A stretch of DNA of 64,000 nt from Hyphococcus lacteus (lineage in GTDB: Bacteria; Pseudomonadota; Alphaproteobacteria; Caulobacterales; Parvularculaceae), in contig NZ_JBEHZE010000001.1 of NCBI RefSeq assembly GCF_041058985.1, positions 2,666,001 through 2,730,000 of the forward strand. Direction: 5' to 3'. Position numbers and translations under genes: made by a program. Positions 53,014-62,107 of this stretch are shown here, in pieces; positions within the stretch are counted from its first letter, which is position 1, and each line of letters opens with the position of its first letter. The notes under the pieces were generated by a model, which did no database searches, was not told the DNA's origin, and was given only the letters and a program-made list of their open reading frames with translations.

Positions 53014-54759
53014 ATGCGTAACCATCAAAATGGTAGTGTCTTGCTTCGCCTGTTAGCAATCATCGGGATTGTCGGCGGTGTCATCGCGATATTCGCGATG
53101 GAGACAGCGAGATATGGCGAGCTTCGCCGGCTGCGCGACCGCACGACTGTTCTTGAACAAGATGTCAAAACAGCACAAAGCAAGGCCGATGCAGCATTAT
53201 CAGCCGTGATCGAACCTGAAACATTGGCACAGGCGCAAAAATCTGTGTACCTCATAGTTGTGAACGGCTCAGCTCGTGGTACTGCATTTGTGATTGACCG
53301 TGAACGCGGCCTGTTAGCAACAGCGGCCCATACCGCCGCATCCTTACCGCTTGATGATCCCGCAGCGTCGGTGACAATTTTAAACCGCGCAACCCGTAAG
53401 GGGATGCGTGTCACCTCAGTCAAACTTCATGCTGGCTTCGGTGCATTTCGAGAATTGGTCGAAGACCATCAACCCATCCGGGGAAACAGTTCTATTTATT
53501 CACCACAGGCGGTCCCGCTACGGGATCTTGCCTTTGATGCTGGCTTGATCACCGTTGATGCCCTTGATCCAGAAACCAACGAAAACATGTTGGGACCAGA
53601 TCTTAAAATCGCTGCCGAAGACAAACTCTTAGCACTGGAAGCAGGCGCGCCGATTGCGGTTATCGGCTATCCGTTCGACACACTTGATGACGGATTCGCT
53701 CCGGATTCTGCGATATCCCGTGTCGAGCGCGGCGTCATCGCCGCCATGACCCCACCCCTTGATTCTGTTGAGGAAAATCGTGATCCGGTCATTGCAAACT
53801 TGATCATTCACCGGCTTGCAACAGCCGGTGGAAACAGCGGCAGTCCGGTACTGAACGCCATTGGTGAAGTCGTCGGCATTCACACGCACGGCATTGTCTC
53901 GCCCGCTTCAAATGGCGACGGAGCCGCCCAACGTGCCGAAGTGCTTTATGACCTTCTCGACCACGACCGCGAAGAATCCCGACTTGAAAAAACTTTCTTC
54001 CCGTCCTGGAAACGTATCTTGGGCCACTGGTCTCGCGCCGAAAATGCGCTGCCTTGGTCTTTCTATATGGAGTATGCGCGCCCCGGCGAAGAGCCGGCCC
54101 CATTGGTCAGGGTCTTAACCGCGATTGACCCACTGCCGTTTGATCGAGCCATTGAACGGCTGAACTTCGAACCCGAATCAGAAAGTCGCGTTGTTGACGC
54201 TTCTGATGTTAAAGGCGCAACGCCAACAGGCGAAAACATAGAAAACTCGATTACCAAAAGCGGTTCCCGTTTTCTTATAAAATCGCCCGGACAATACGCA
54301 GAAATCTGGCGCACTGTGGACCGCAGCCGCGATCATGTCCTGTTTGCATTTGATTATTCACTTCGATCAACCAGAGGTTTTTGCCCCCTCTCCGCCTATT
54401 ACCGCAAGAAAGGCGAAACCCGGTTGCGCATTATGAAGTCCCGCGCTTCGTTCGAGCTATATTTACCAGCCGAAGGGCATGCAGTTGAAGACTATCAGAT
54501 CGTGCTTCGTAGAAATCCGAAATGCGATCCTCTTAGTGACGAGTTTTTCGTCGCAAGCGTGAGCTGGCCAACCACAACAACTAGCCCGGCACAAACGGTC
54601 GCCTATGCGCCGATCTCAACATCCACAGCCACAGAGGGTGAACCAAATGGTTTACTCAACCATCTGCGAACGTCTTTTCAATCACTCATCAAATGTCGCA
54701 AGCCCGGCAGCGGCCAAAATGAAGAATGTCAAACACCGGAATATATCGAGCTAGAATAA
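53014..54759 (+). CDS. membrane-anchored trypsin-like serine protease
   Basis: A 581-residue protein. An N-terminal membrane helix (LLRLLAIIGIVGGVIAIFAM, 11-30) and a short coiled coil (LRDRTTVLEQDVKTAQSKAD) precede a trypsin-fold domain. The triad is His106 in LLATAAHTAAS, Asp175 in LAFDAGLITVD and Ser276 in TAGGNSGSPV. Residues about 390-540 form a second domain of unknown family (GQYAEIWRTVDRSRDHVLF). No PDZ domain is seen, unlike DegP. A Cys-rich tail (LIKCRKPGSGQNEECQ) ends it. Anchored to face the periplasm, it may process or quality-control the fibre proteins whose gene it diverges from. Confidence 0.82.
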   Translation: MRNHQNGSVLLRLLAIIGIVGGVIAIFAMETARYGELRRLRDRTTVLEQDVKTAQSKADAALSAVIEPETLAQAQKSVYLIVVNGSARGTAFVIDRERGLLATAAHTAASLPLDDPAASVTILNRATRKGMRVTSVKLHAGFGAFRELVEDHQPIRGNSSIYSPQAVPLRDLAFDAGLITVDALDPETNENMLGPDLKIAAEDKLLALEAGAPIAVIGYPFDTLDDGFAPDSAISRVERGVIAAMTPPLDSVEENRDPVIANLIIHRLATAGGNSGSPVLNAIGEVVGIHTHGIVSPASNGDGAAQRAEVLYDLLDHDREESRLEKTFFPSWKRILGHWSRAENALPWSFYMEYARPGEEPAPLVRVLTAIDPLPFDRAIERLNFEPESESRVVDASDVKGATPTGENIENSITKSGSRFLIKSPGQYAEIWRTVDRSRDHVLFAFDYSLRSTRGFCPLSAYYRKKGETRLRIMKSRASFELYLPAEGHAVEDYQIVLRRNPKCDPLSDEFFVASVSWPTTTTSPAQTVAYAPISTSTATEGEPNGLLNHLRTSFQSLIKCRKPGSGQNEECQTPEYIELE

Positions 54760-55091
54760 GCGTTTGCGCATTTCGTGCGTAGAGGTTTTTGAAAGGTCAG
54801 CAAAGGAGAACTCATTCCGAGTAGATACGGTTAATGGCGCTATGTGTAAAACCCAGAAAAAATGGCTATTTTTCCTCGTTTTTTAGAAATTAAGTTGATT
54901 CCTGCGGCCATTGATTTAGCTTATGCAACAAGTAACACGGTTACTGTCTTGTGGGAGAGAAAACGCGTTCGGCTCCTTGGTGGGTAAGCCAAACGCAAAC
55001 GAAACGAAGCCTCTGATCATTATTGGTCGGAGTGTAGGTTTACTCATTTCATTAGATTGTGACTGGTGTCCTAAGCGCTTTGGGGGAAGCT
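54760..55091. other. intergenic region before the sigma54 activator gene
   Basis: No gene and no -24/-12 element seen on the plus strand. A perfect palindrome AGTAAC-ACG-GTTACT is at 54931-54945; it shares the TAACACGG core with the candidate activator site at 52682 and could be an autoregulatory site. This link is speculative. Confidence 0.35.
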
Positions 55092-56294
55092 ATGGATGAC
55101 CATGACGTGAACGGTGCAAGCCGTTCAACATATTATGATACTGACTATTCGTCAGTGAGCAGTTATTCGTCGCAAACACATGTTTCGACGAAGTTTGATC
55201 GCGATTCCGCGAAGTCAAAAGACGGCTTTAAACCGAAGCTCATAAAGCTTCGGCAAGAATCACCGAATGTCCTGTCGCGCTCGCGTCATGCAGACGAACA
55301 GGTGCCGCGTATTATTGGGTCAAGCCCGCAAGCGCAGGACCTTCGCGAAATTGTTGCTCTTTATGCGGAAGATGATTCGCCGGTCATGATTTCTGGCGAA
55401 ACTGGTGTGGGTAAAGAACTCGTTGCCCGTCATCTTCACGGATTAAGTGATCGTCGCAATTTCGGCTTTACGCCCTTAAATACTGGTGCGGTTCCTGAAA
55501 CGCTGGCTGCGGCTGAGTTATTCGGTCACGCCAAGGGTGCGTTTACCGGCGCTGTTGGTGAACGTGACGGTGCGATTGCGCGCTCAGAAGGCGGCGTTCT
55601 GTTTCTGGACGAGATTGGCGATATGCCATTATCGGTTCAGGTGCATTTATTGCGCGTTCTTGAAGACGGGCTGGTTACGAAGGTCGGCGGCAAAAATGCG
55701 CACCGGGTAGACTTCCGGCTGGTTTCCGCGACCAATGTCGATCTACGCGATCAGGTCGTACACGGTAAGTTCCGATCCGATCTGTTTTACCGAATTAACG
55801 TTCTGGTAATTGATGTACCGCCCCTTCGGAGCCGTGGCGACGACGTCGTTGAAATTGCCGAAGCCATGATCGCCAGCCATAAGAACGAGCGTTACCGCCG
55901 GACAATGTTAACGCCGAATGCGGCGGATCGCCTGCGTGGACACCATTTCCCCGGCAATATTCGCGAATTACGCAACGTATTAAGCCGCGCTCTGGTTCAT
56001 GCCCAAAATGGCAAGATCATGCCGGATGACCTACGTTTTGAAGCAACTCAGGGGTGCCTGGGCGAGCTGTCACCCGCTCTTCTAAACGTCGATGAAGGCA
56101 AAAACCTGATCAGCAAGTTTCTGATGATGAAGGCCCTTTTCGCCGCCGACGGCAATGTAACAAAAGCAGCAGCGTTAACCGGGCGTTCGCGAGGTACGTT
56201 GCATACTATGAAAAAAGATCTCGAGGGAGAGGATTTCACGGAGGCCTATCAAACGGTCTGCGCCGAAATTAAAGCCCTGTTAAGTGAACGTTGA
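55092..56294 (+). CDS. sigma54 enhancer-binding protein without receiver domain
   Basis: A 400-residue activator. The first 75 residues are Ser/Asp/Tyr-rich and unlike any sensor domain. The AAA+ domain starts at IIGSSPQAQDLREIVALYAE with Walker A GETGVGKE, the sigma54 loop KGAFTGA and Walker B GGVLFLDEIGD. The C-terminal helix-turn-helix is NVTKAAALTGRSRGTLHTMK. ATG 55092, with GGGGGA just upstream, is preferred over GTG 55059. Lacking a receiver, it may act whenever present or be gated by a partner, as PspF is. Two sigma54 promoters in the same locus are its obvious targets. It overlaps or abuts the barrel-protein gene and is probably co-transcribed with it. Confidence 0.9.
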   Translation: MDDHDVNGASRSTYYDTDYSSVSSYSSQTHVSTKFDRDSAKSKDGFKPKLIKLRQESPNVLSRSRHADEQVPRIIGSSPQAQDLREIVALYAEDDSPVMISGETGVGKELVARHLHGLSDRRNFGFTPLNTGAVPETLAAAELFGHAKGAFTGAVGERDGAIARSEGGVLFLDEIGDMPLSVQVHLLRVLEDGLVTKVGGKNAHRVDFRLVSATNVDLRDQVVHGKFRSDLFYRINVLVIDVPPLRSRGDDVVEIAEAMIASHKNERYRRTMLTPNAADRLRGHHFPGNIRELRNVLSRALVHAQNGKIMPDDLRFEATQGCLGELSPALLNVDEGKNLISKFLMMKALFAADGNVTKAAALTGRSRGTLHTMKKDLEGEDFTEAYQTVCAEIKALLSER

Positions 56295-56311
56295 ATTCAA
56301 GGGGAGTTCCG

Positions 56312-58057
56312 ATGAAAACGAAATTGCTGCGCTATAGCGCTGCAGCGGTCTTTGCGGTCGCATTTAGCAGTCCGGCATTCGCGGACCAAAATCCTGCGGT
56401 GACTGATGCACCCGCAGGTACAAAGATCATGCCCAAGCCGAGCATGGAAGAGGACCTAGTCTATTTGAAAGATGTGGTCGCGCTCCAAACCCTCCGTCTT
56501 GATGAAGCTGAAGAGCTGATTGAACGCCAAAATGCACTGCTTGAAGCGCAAATGCAGCAAATTCAAATGCTCACACAAACGGTTGCCTCGATTAGCGAAA
56601 ACCAGACTTTCGCCGCTGTTGCCAGCGAATACAAAGTTGAAAGTGGCGATACGCTTTCGTCTATCGCACGCAAAAACAACACAACCATTCGCGAGCTCGC
56701 TAGTGCAAACGATCTGAAAGCTCCCTACCCGCTGCGAGCTGGGCAAGTTTTAACTCTGCCGGGCACGCCAGCACCTCAGGCGCAAATTGCGGCGGCCCCT
56801 GCGCCGAAACCAAAACCCGTTCAAGTGGCCGAAGCGCCGAAAAAGCCTGAGCCTCAAAAAACCGAAAACAAAGCACAGGCGACGAACGCTGCTCCGGCAC
56901 CTCAGCCAACGCGGGTCGCAGCCAATAGTAACAATGAGCCGAAAAAAGAAGAAAAAGACAGAAAGCCTGACGCATTACCGACAGAGGTTGGTGTTCGCCC
57001 AGAGGAAGAGGAAGAACGTCCGTATCTCGCGATCTTCTCTGATGTGGGCGGGATCCTTACCCCGAAAGGCACAATGTTTGTAGAGCCCGCGATCGACTTT
57101 ACCGTGGCCTCTGACAATCGCTTTTTCTTCGCGGGCGTTGAAATTGTGGACGCCGTTCTAATTGGCGCAATTGAAGCAACGGATACGGACCGTCGTGCAT
57201 TGTCAGAAAGCCTTTCGGTCAAATACGGCATCACCAATCGCTTTGAGATTGATGGGCGCGTTGCCTATGTTTCTCGCCAAGACCGCATTTCAGGCGTGGC
57301 CATTGATGATTCAACGACATCTGTACGTGATCTTGATGGTCGCGGTATCGGTGACGCCGAAATTGGTTTCCACTATCAGCTCAATAACGGCACCAAATTG
57401 CCTTATACGGTCGCGAACCTTCGGGTAAAAGCGCCAACAGGTACTGGTCCATTTGACGTTGACCGAGATCCTGACAATGGGATTGAGACAGAATTGGCGA
57501 CTGGCTCCGGCTTCTGGACAATCGAGCCAAGTCTTTCATTTATTCTATCAAGCGACCCTGCGTCACTTTACGCAAATGTCGGCTATCAGATGAACATGCC
57601 AACATCACCAAATGAGGTTCTAACAGCGTCAACGCCGTTCACATCGACGTTGTTAGATTTCGACCCAGGTGATGCGATCCGCACCAGTATTGGTGTTGGT
57701 CTTTCGCTGAATGAACGTTTGTCGATGAACTTTGGCTATGACCAAAGCTTCTTCCTACAATCGCGCAATGATTTCGAGATTGTTACACGCGACCGGATTT
57801 TGTTACCTGATGACGGTGATCCGAATACACCTCGCGTTCAAGCAGAAGATAGCGACGGCAATCTTTTATTTGCTGATCCGGTGACGCAATTCACCGTTAC
57901 AAAATCGCCATCGACCACTGTTGGGTCATTCCTCTTTGGTGGTTCATACGCGGTGAACAACCGCCTGCGGATCAATCTAAGCGGCGCTATTGGTGCAACT
58001 GCCGAAGCGCCAGACGCTCGCCTGTCGCTGCGTGCGCAGTATAAGTTATTTGAATAG
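56312..58057 (+). CDS. coiled-coil/LysM/beta-barrel outer-membrane protein (FapF-like exporter)
   Basis: A 581-residue protein from ATG 56312 (AGGGGAG five bases upstream). Domains in order: signal peptide (AAAVFAVAFSSPAFA); coiled coil about 40-95 (ALQTLRLDEAEELIERQNAL); LysM (YKVESGDTLSSIARKNNTTI, ending LRAGQVLTLPG); an Ala/Pro/Lys linker of about 100 residues; and a barrel from GGILTPKGTMFVEPAIDFTV through LSVKYGITNRFEIDGRVAYV to the terminal ARLSLRAQYKLF. The coiled coil before the barrel and the TPKGT/YGITNR barrel style match FapF, the trimeric amyloid exporter. The LysM insertion would tie the pore to peptidoglycan. FapF identity is inferred from architecture and context. Confidence 0.72.
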   Translation: MKTKLLRYSAAAVFAVAFSSPAFADQNPAVTDAPAGTKIMPKPSMEEDLVYLKDVVALQTLRLDEAEELIERQNALLEAQMQQIQMLTQTVASISENQTFAAVASEYKVESGDTLSSIARKNNTTIRELASANDLKAPYPLRAGQVLTLPGTPAPQAQIAAAPAPKPKPVQVAEAPKKPEPQKTENKAQATNAAPAPQPTRVAANSNNEPKKEEKDRKPDALPTEVGVRPEEEEERPYLAIFSDVGGILTPKGTMFVEPAIDFTVASDNRFFFAGVEIVDAVLIGAIEATDTDRRALSESLSVKYGITNRFEIDGRVAYVSRQDRISGVAIDDSTTSVRDLDGRGIGDAEIGFHYQLNNGTKLPYTVANLRVKAPTGTGPFDVDRDPDNGIETELATGSGFWTIEPSLSFILSSDPASLYANVGYQMNMPTSPNEVLTASTPFTSTLLDFDPGDAIRTSIGVGLSLNERLSMNFGYDQSFFLQSRNDFEIVTRDRILLPDDGDPNTPRVQAEDSDGNLLFADPVTQFTVTKSPSTTVGSFLFGGSYAVNNRLRINLSGAIGATAEAPDARLSLRAQYKLFE

Positions 58058-58092
58058 AAATTTGGGGCTCTCTCGCGAATTGCGGGTGAGCC

Positions 58093-59058
58093 CTATTCCC
58101 GGCCACCCGCAAAATTTGCCAGCGCATCAATGCGCTTTTCGATCGGCGGATGCGTGGCGAATATCCCTGCGAAAAGCTGATCATTTTCAACCATCATTTG
58201 CTGAATATCATTCGGCGCATCGACTTTGCTGCGCCCTGATATCTTACGCAATGCAGAAATCATCGCATCGGGATTGCGCGTTAATTCAACGGCCCCAGCA
58301 TCGGCCAGATATTCGCGCTTACGCGACAAGGTGAAGCGAATAACCAACGCCAGCACATAAGCAACAATAATGATTACACCCGCAATCAAAATCAAAATGC
58401 CGCCGCCCCGACTATCGCCATTGCGCGACCGTGTATGACCGCCCACGCGAATGCCGCTGCGAAATGCATTTCGAAAAATCATTTCGCCAAAAAACGAAAA
58501 AATACCAACAAAGATCACAGCAATGATCAACAACCGCACATCTTTATTCATAATATGCGTTAGCTCATGGGCAAGGACGGCCTCTAACTCTTCTTGATTG
58601 AGCGTTTCTAATAAACCGCGCGTAACCGTCACCTTATAGCTTTTCTCGCTTAGGCCGCTCGCAAAGGCGTTTAATGCCGGTGTCTCGATGATGTTGATGG
58701 TCGGCGTTCGCAGCCCGCGCGAGACGCAAAGGTTTTCCAACAGGTTGTATAGTTCCGGTTCTTCTTTTCGCGTTAACCCACGAGAACCAACAATCGACTC
58801 GATCATGTACTGATAAAACAGCCAAGCAATACCAAACCAAAGGGCCGCCCCCAACAAGGCATATGGCCATAGCCGCGCGACGTGATCAACCGCCAGCACA
58901 AGCCCGTTATTAACCGATTGGACATCACCGGCCAGCACCACATAAGCGATAGACAGTCCGTATAACAACAAAACAAGCAAAAACGGAAATCCGGCCAGCA
59001 AAATGGCGGATTTCAAATTGTTGTTCCAGATATGCGTCTGGAGGCCAAATGCGCCCAA
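58093..59058 (-). CDS. M48-family membrane metallopeptidase (HtpX-like)
   Basis: A 321-residue zinc protease with four hydrophobic segments (LLAGFPFLLVLLLYGLSIAY, LLIIAVIFVGIFSFFG, ILILIAGVIIIVAYVLALVI among them). The active site HELTH lies in EELEAVLAHELTHIMNK, and the third ligand Glu in SRKREYLADAGAVELT. HtpX-type enzymes degrade damaged membrane proteins. It ends a leftward group lemA, racemase, M48; LemA and M48 proteases are commonly neighbours. Confidence 0.92.
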   Translation of the reverse strand: MGAFGLQTHIWNNNLKSAILLAGFPFLLVLLLYGLSIAYVVLAGDVQSVNNGLVLAVDHVARLWPYALLGAALWFGIAWLFYQYMIESIVGSRGLTRKEEPELYNLLENLCVSRGLRTPTINIIETPALNAFASGLSEKSYKVTVTRGLLETLNQEELEAVLAHELTHIMNKDVRLLIIAVIFVGIFSFFGEMIFRNAFRSGIRVGGHTRSRNGDSRGGGILILIAGVIIIVAYVLALVIRFTLSRKREYLADAGAVELTRNPDAMISALRKISGRSKVDAPNDIQQMMVENDQLFAGIFATHPPIEKRIDALANFAGGRE

Positions 59059-59061
59059 GTT

Positions 59062-59751
59062 CTATTCCTCCCCTAACGCAAAAGCGCTCGCCGCAGCCGC
59101 ATGGATACTCGTCGTATCCAGAACGGGCCGATCGCTATGTTCTTGAGAAAGGATCATGCAAAGCTCTGTGCAGCCTAAAATGATACCGTCGCCCCCACTC
59201 CGTTCGCAAACATCGAGCAATTCCTGACGCGAAGCATCCCGCACGTCGCCATTGACCAACTCATCAAGTATAATCCGCCCGACAATCGCCTGATCCGCAG
59301 CGGATGGTACAACGACCTCGCTATCAAATCGGGCGCAGAGTTCGTCACGATAAAACCCATCGGCCATCACAACCGGCGTGCCCAAAAGTAATGGCTGGCG
59401 AACTGCGCGTCGGTTCATCTCTGTCACTAAGGTATCCAAAATATGAATGAGCGGCAGGCCCGTTGCCGAAGCGCTGGCGGAGGCACCCACATGGGTCGTG
59501 TTGGAACAGATTACCAATGCCTCTGCCCCAGCGGCAGCCGCCGCTTTTGCACCTCGAACGACTTCGGCGCGAAATTTATCCCAGTCACGATTATCGTAAT
59601 GTTTAATCATCACGCCATAATCGAGTGTATAAAGAACGATATTTGCCGAATGCTGATTGCCAATTTTTTTGCGCACAGCTTCGTTCAAAAGCCGGTAGTA
59701 AATCTCTGTCGATTCCGGACTAACACCACCCACCAAACCCAGTAGCTTCAT
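59062..59751 (-). CDS. aspartate/glutamate racemase family protein
   Basis: A 229-residue cofactor-independent racemase. LLGLVGGVSPESTEIYYRLL is typical of the aspartate-racemase branch. The two catalytic Cys are in ALVICSNTTHVGA and GIILGCTELCMI. It may supply D-amino acids for the wall or cleave related substrates. It lies 3 bases upstream of the M48 gene, an unusual partner. Confidence 0.9.
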   Translation of the reverse strand: MKLLGLVGGVSPESTEIYYRLLNEAVRKKIGNQHSANIVLYTLDYGVMIKHYDNRDWDKFRAEVVRGAKAAAAAGAEALVICSNTTHVGASASASATGLPLIHILDTLVTEMNRRAVRQPLLLGTPVVMADGFYRDELCARFDSEVVVPSAADQAIVGRIILDELVNGDVRDASRQELLDVCERSGGDGIILGCTELCMILSQEHSDRPVLDTTSIHAAAASAFALGEE

Positions 59752-59809
59752 CGTGCATCTCCACTCGGCGTCGCACCGACCAGCGCCAAGTGCATTGCTT
59801 GCGCAACCG

Positions 59810-60373
59810 CTAGAATTTTACTTCTGGCGCAGCTTCGACCTGAGCCCGGTTGACCTCTGGAATTTCGAAATACTCTTTTGTGCTAAACCCACCGAGCGGC
59901 GCTACAAAATTACCCGGAATTTGCTGAATTGCCGTGTTGAACTCTTGAACCGCATTATTAAAGAACCGCCGCGCCGCCGCAATTTTGTTTTCAACATCGG
60001 AAAGCTCGCGTTGAAGTTCCAGAAAGTTGGTATTGGCTTTAAGGTCGGGATACGCCTCAGCGAGCGCAAAAAGTTTACCCAATGCTGCGCCAAGAACCCC
60101 CTCTGCTGCGCCCTGCGCCGCAGGCCCGGTCGCAGCCTGCGCAGCGTTCCGAGCGGTTATAACCTCGTTTAAGGTCTCTTTCTCATGGCTAGCATAGCCC
60201 TTTACGGTTTCCACAAGATTAGGAATCAAGTCGTGACGTTGGCGCAGCTGCACATCAACATCTGCAAATGCCTGTTCCGTACGCTGACTGAGCGCGACAA
60301 TGCGGTTGTAGATGGTAATGACAAAGAAAATGAGCGCGGCAACAATCGCGAGAAAAATCAAAAAGCCTGACAT
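59810..60373 (-). CDS. LemA family protein
   Basis: A 187-residue membrane-anchored protein from ATG 60373, preceded by AAAGGAGA. One N-terminal helix (FLIFLAIVAALIFFVITIYN) is followed by the LemA helical domain: RHDLIPNLVETVKGYASHEK, FLELQRELSDVENKIAAARR, FNTAIQQIPGNFVA. Function is poorly known; homologues assemble helical bundles at the membrane. It is first in the lemA-racemase-M48 group. Confidence 0.92.
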   Translation of the reverse strand: MSGFLIFLAIVAALIFFVITIYNRIVALSQRTEQAFADVDVQLRQRHDLIPNLVETVKGYASHEKETLNEVITARNAAQAATGPAAQGAAEGVLGAALGKLFALAEAYPDLKANTNFLELQRELSDVENKIAAARRFFNNAVQEFNTAIQQIPGNFVAPLGGFSTKEYFEIPEVNRAQVEAAPEVKF

Positions 60374-60570
60374 GCGGTCTCCTTTTTTGGCTGAGCAAAT
60401 GGCAGGGTTTCGCGCCATTGCTTCCGAATCTTTCAATCATTGTAGGGGGTTCGGCCTCTTGCGGCAATCTTAACATCGGCGCACCGCCTCCCTATATGTT
60501 ATAGCCTTTCCCGCAATGATCGATAAAATGCGATCGATTCGTCGAAGGCTTAATTGGAGGGGGATTTGTC

Positions 60571-61218
60571 ATGCGGGCCAACATCCTACGCGGCGCGATA
60601 TGTAGCCTACTGATACTCGTTACCGGGTGCGCCACCGCGTATTACGATGCGCTTGAACGGCGCGGTATAGAAAAACGCGATATCCTTGCGGATCGTGTGA
60701 CCGAAGCCCGCACAGAACAAGCGAAAGCCCAGGCCGTATTCACGATAGCCCTTGATGAGTTTCGGGCACTCGTCAAAGTCGATGCGCCTGCCCTTGAGGC
60801 AAAATATGACGACATGGTCAGAGCCCTCGATCAATCAACAAAACAAGCGACAGAAGTACGCCAACGTATCGATGCCGTTGATGATGTTGGCAAACGCCTT
60901 TTCCGGGAATGGGAATCCGAGCTAAAGCTATTTGAGAGTGATGACCTTCGGCGTCGCTCCCAAACCCAGTTGATAGCAACTCAGCGCGACTATGACCGAT
61001 TGATGACGGCCATGAACCAAGCCGCGGATTCTATGGACCCGGTTTTGTCTATTTATCGCGATCAGGTTCTGTTTCTAAAACATAACCTCAACGCCCGAGC
61101 GATTTCCTCGCTCGAGCCAGAACGCACACAAATCGAAGCACGGGTCGAAAAATTAGTTGATGAAATGAACCTGGCGATCAAAGAAGCCGATAGCTTCATC
61201 GCAACAATGAACAACTAA
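60571..61218 (+). CDS. DUF2959 lipoprotein
   Basis: A 215-residue lipoprotein (SLLILVTGCATAYYDA, lipobox VTGC). The start of the mature part, YYDALERRGIEKRDILADRV, is diagnostic of DUF2959. The remainder is predicted helical coiled coil (EARTEQAKAQAVFTIALDEF, RDQVLFLKHNLNARAISSL). Function unknown. GGAGGGGGA precedes ATG 60571. It is divergent from lemA and convergent with the SDR gene. Confidence 0.85.
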   Translation: MRANILRGAICSLLILVTGCATAYYDALERRGIEKRDILADRVTEARTEQAKAQAVFTIALDEFRALVKVDAPALEAKYDDMVRALDQSTKQATEVRQRIDAVDDVGKRLFREWESELKLFESDDLRRRSQTQLIATQRDYDRLMTAMNQAADSMDPVLSIYRDQVLFLKHNLNARAISSLEPERTQIEARVEKLVDEMNLAIKEADSFIATMNN

Positions 61219-61223
61219 TCCCA

Positions 61224-61997
61224 CTATTGCGCAGTAATACCGCCATCAATCTTGAATTCTGACGCGGTGACATAGCGCGATTCATCTGATGACAGATAAA
61301 GCACGCAATAACCAACATCCTCTGGTTCTGCGAGGCGCTTCCATGGTATTTGCGAGACGAGGCGCTTTTCACCCTCCTCCGCGCCGCCACCCAATGCGAT
61401 CAACGGATCAATAATTGGCGTACGTGTGAAGACTGGGTGCACAGAGTTGCAACGAATGTCATAGCCAGACTTTGCACAATGAAGACCGATTGATTTCGTC
61501 ATCATCCAAACAGCCGCCTTGGCTGTGTTGTAAGCAATCATGTTTCCATCGGCGATCATTCCAGCGACAGAAGAAATATTGATGATTGATGCTGGCTGGG
61601 ACTTTTTAAGATAGGGCATCGCCAACTGTGTACCCGTAAAAATCGAGTCTACGTCAATGGCTTGGGTCAGGCGCCAATTCTCTTCGGTTTCCGTTTCGAT
61701 AGATCCAAAAGTGCCAATACCGGCATTATTGATCAAAATATCAATACCGCCCATATGCTCAGCGCCAGCGGCCAACGCCGTCTCCCACTCGTCACGCTTG
61801 GTAACATCATGACCGATGGATCCGGCAGCGCCTGAATAAGTTTTGTTTATTTCCTCAGCGGCTTTTGTTGCGCCGTCTGCATTCACATCAGTGAGAAAGA
61901 CAGTCGCCCCCTCATCCGCCAACATGCGCCCAAAGCAGGCACCAAGCCCCTGCGCTCCGCCCGTGATGAAGGCTTTTTTTCCGGCGACCCGTCCCAT
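61224..61997 (-). CDS. SDR family oxidoreductase
   Basis: A 257-residue classical short-chain dehydrogenase: cofactor loop AFITGGAQGLGACFG, LINNAGIGTFG, catalytic Ser in INISSVAGMI, Tyr/Lys in AYNTAKAAVWM, and the ending EFKIDGGITAQ. The Asp in FLTDVNADG favours NAD over NADP. Style is that of 3-hydroxyacyl- or cyclohexanol-dehydrogenase-like members; substrate unknown. Confidence 0.9.
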   Translation of the reverse strand: MGRVAGKKAFITGGAQGLGACFGRMLADEGATVFLTDVNADGATKAAEEINKTYSGAAGSIGHDVTKRDEWETALAAGAEHMGGIDILINNAGIGTFGSIETETEENWRLTQAIDVDSIFTGTQLAMPYLKKSQPASIINISSVAGMIADGNMIAYNTAKAAVWMMTKSIGLHCAKSGYDIRCNSVHPVFTRTPIIDPLIALGGGAEEGEKRLVSQIPWKRLAEPEDVGYCVLYLSSDESRYVTASEFKIDGGITAQ

Positions 61998-62039
61998 GCG
62001 ATACTCCTTTGATTTTTACAAAGGGTACCCCAAACGTAA

Positions 62040-62084
62040 AAGCGCGCCCACGGGTTTATGCAGTCACCCCGGACGCGCTTAAAA
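62040..62084 (-). terminator. terminator for the subunit zeta gene
   Basis: AAGCGCG (62040-62046) pairs with CGCGCTT (62074-62080), with further inner pairing (GGGT with ACCC). Read leftward from the zeta gene it ends in TTTTAC, a short T-tract. Confidence 0.6.
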
Positions 62085-62107
62085 ATTCAAACTAACGTGG
62101 AGCTTAA

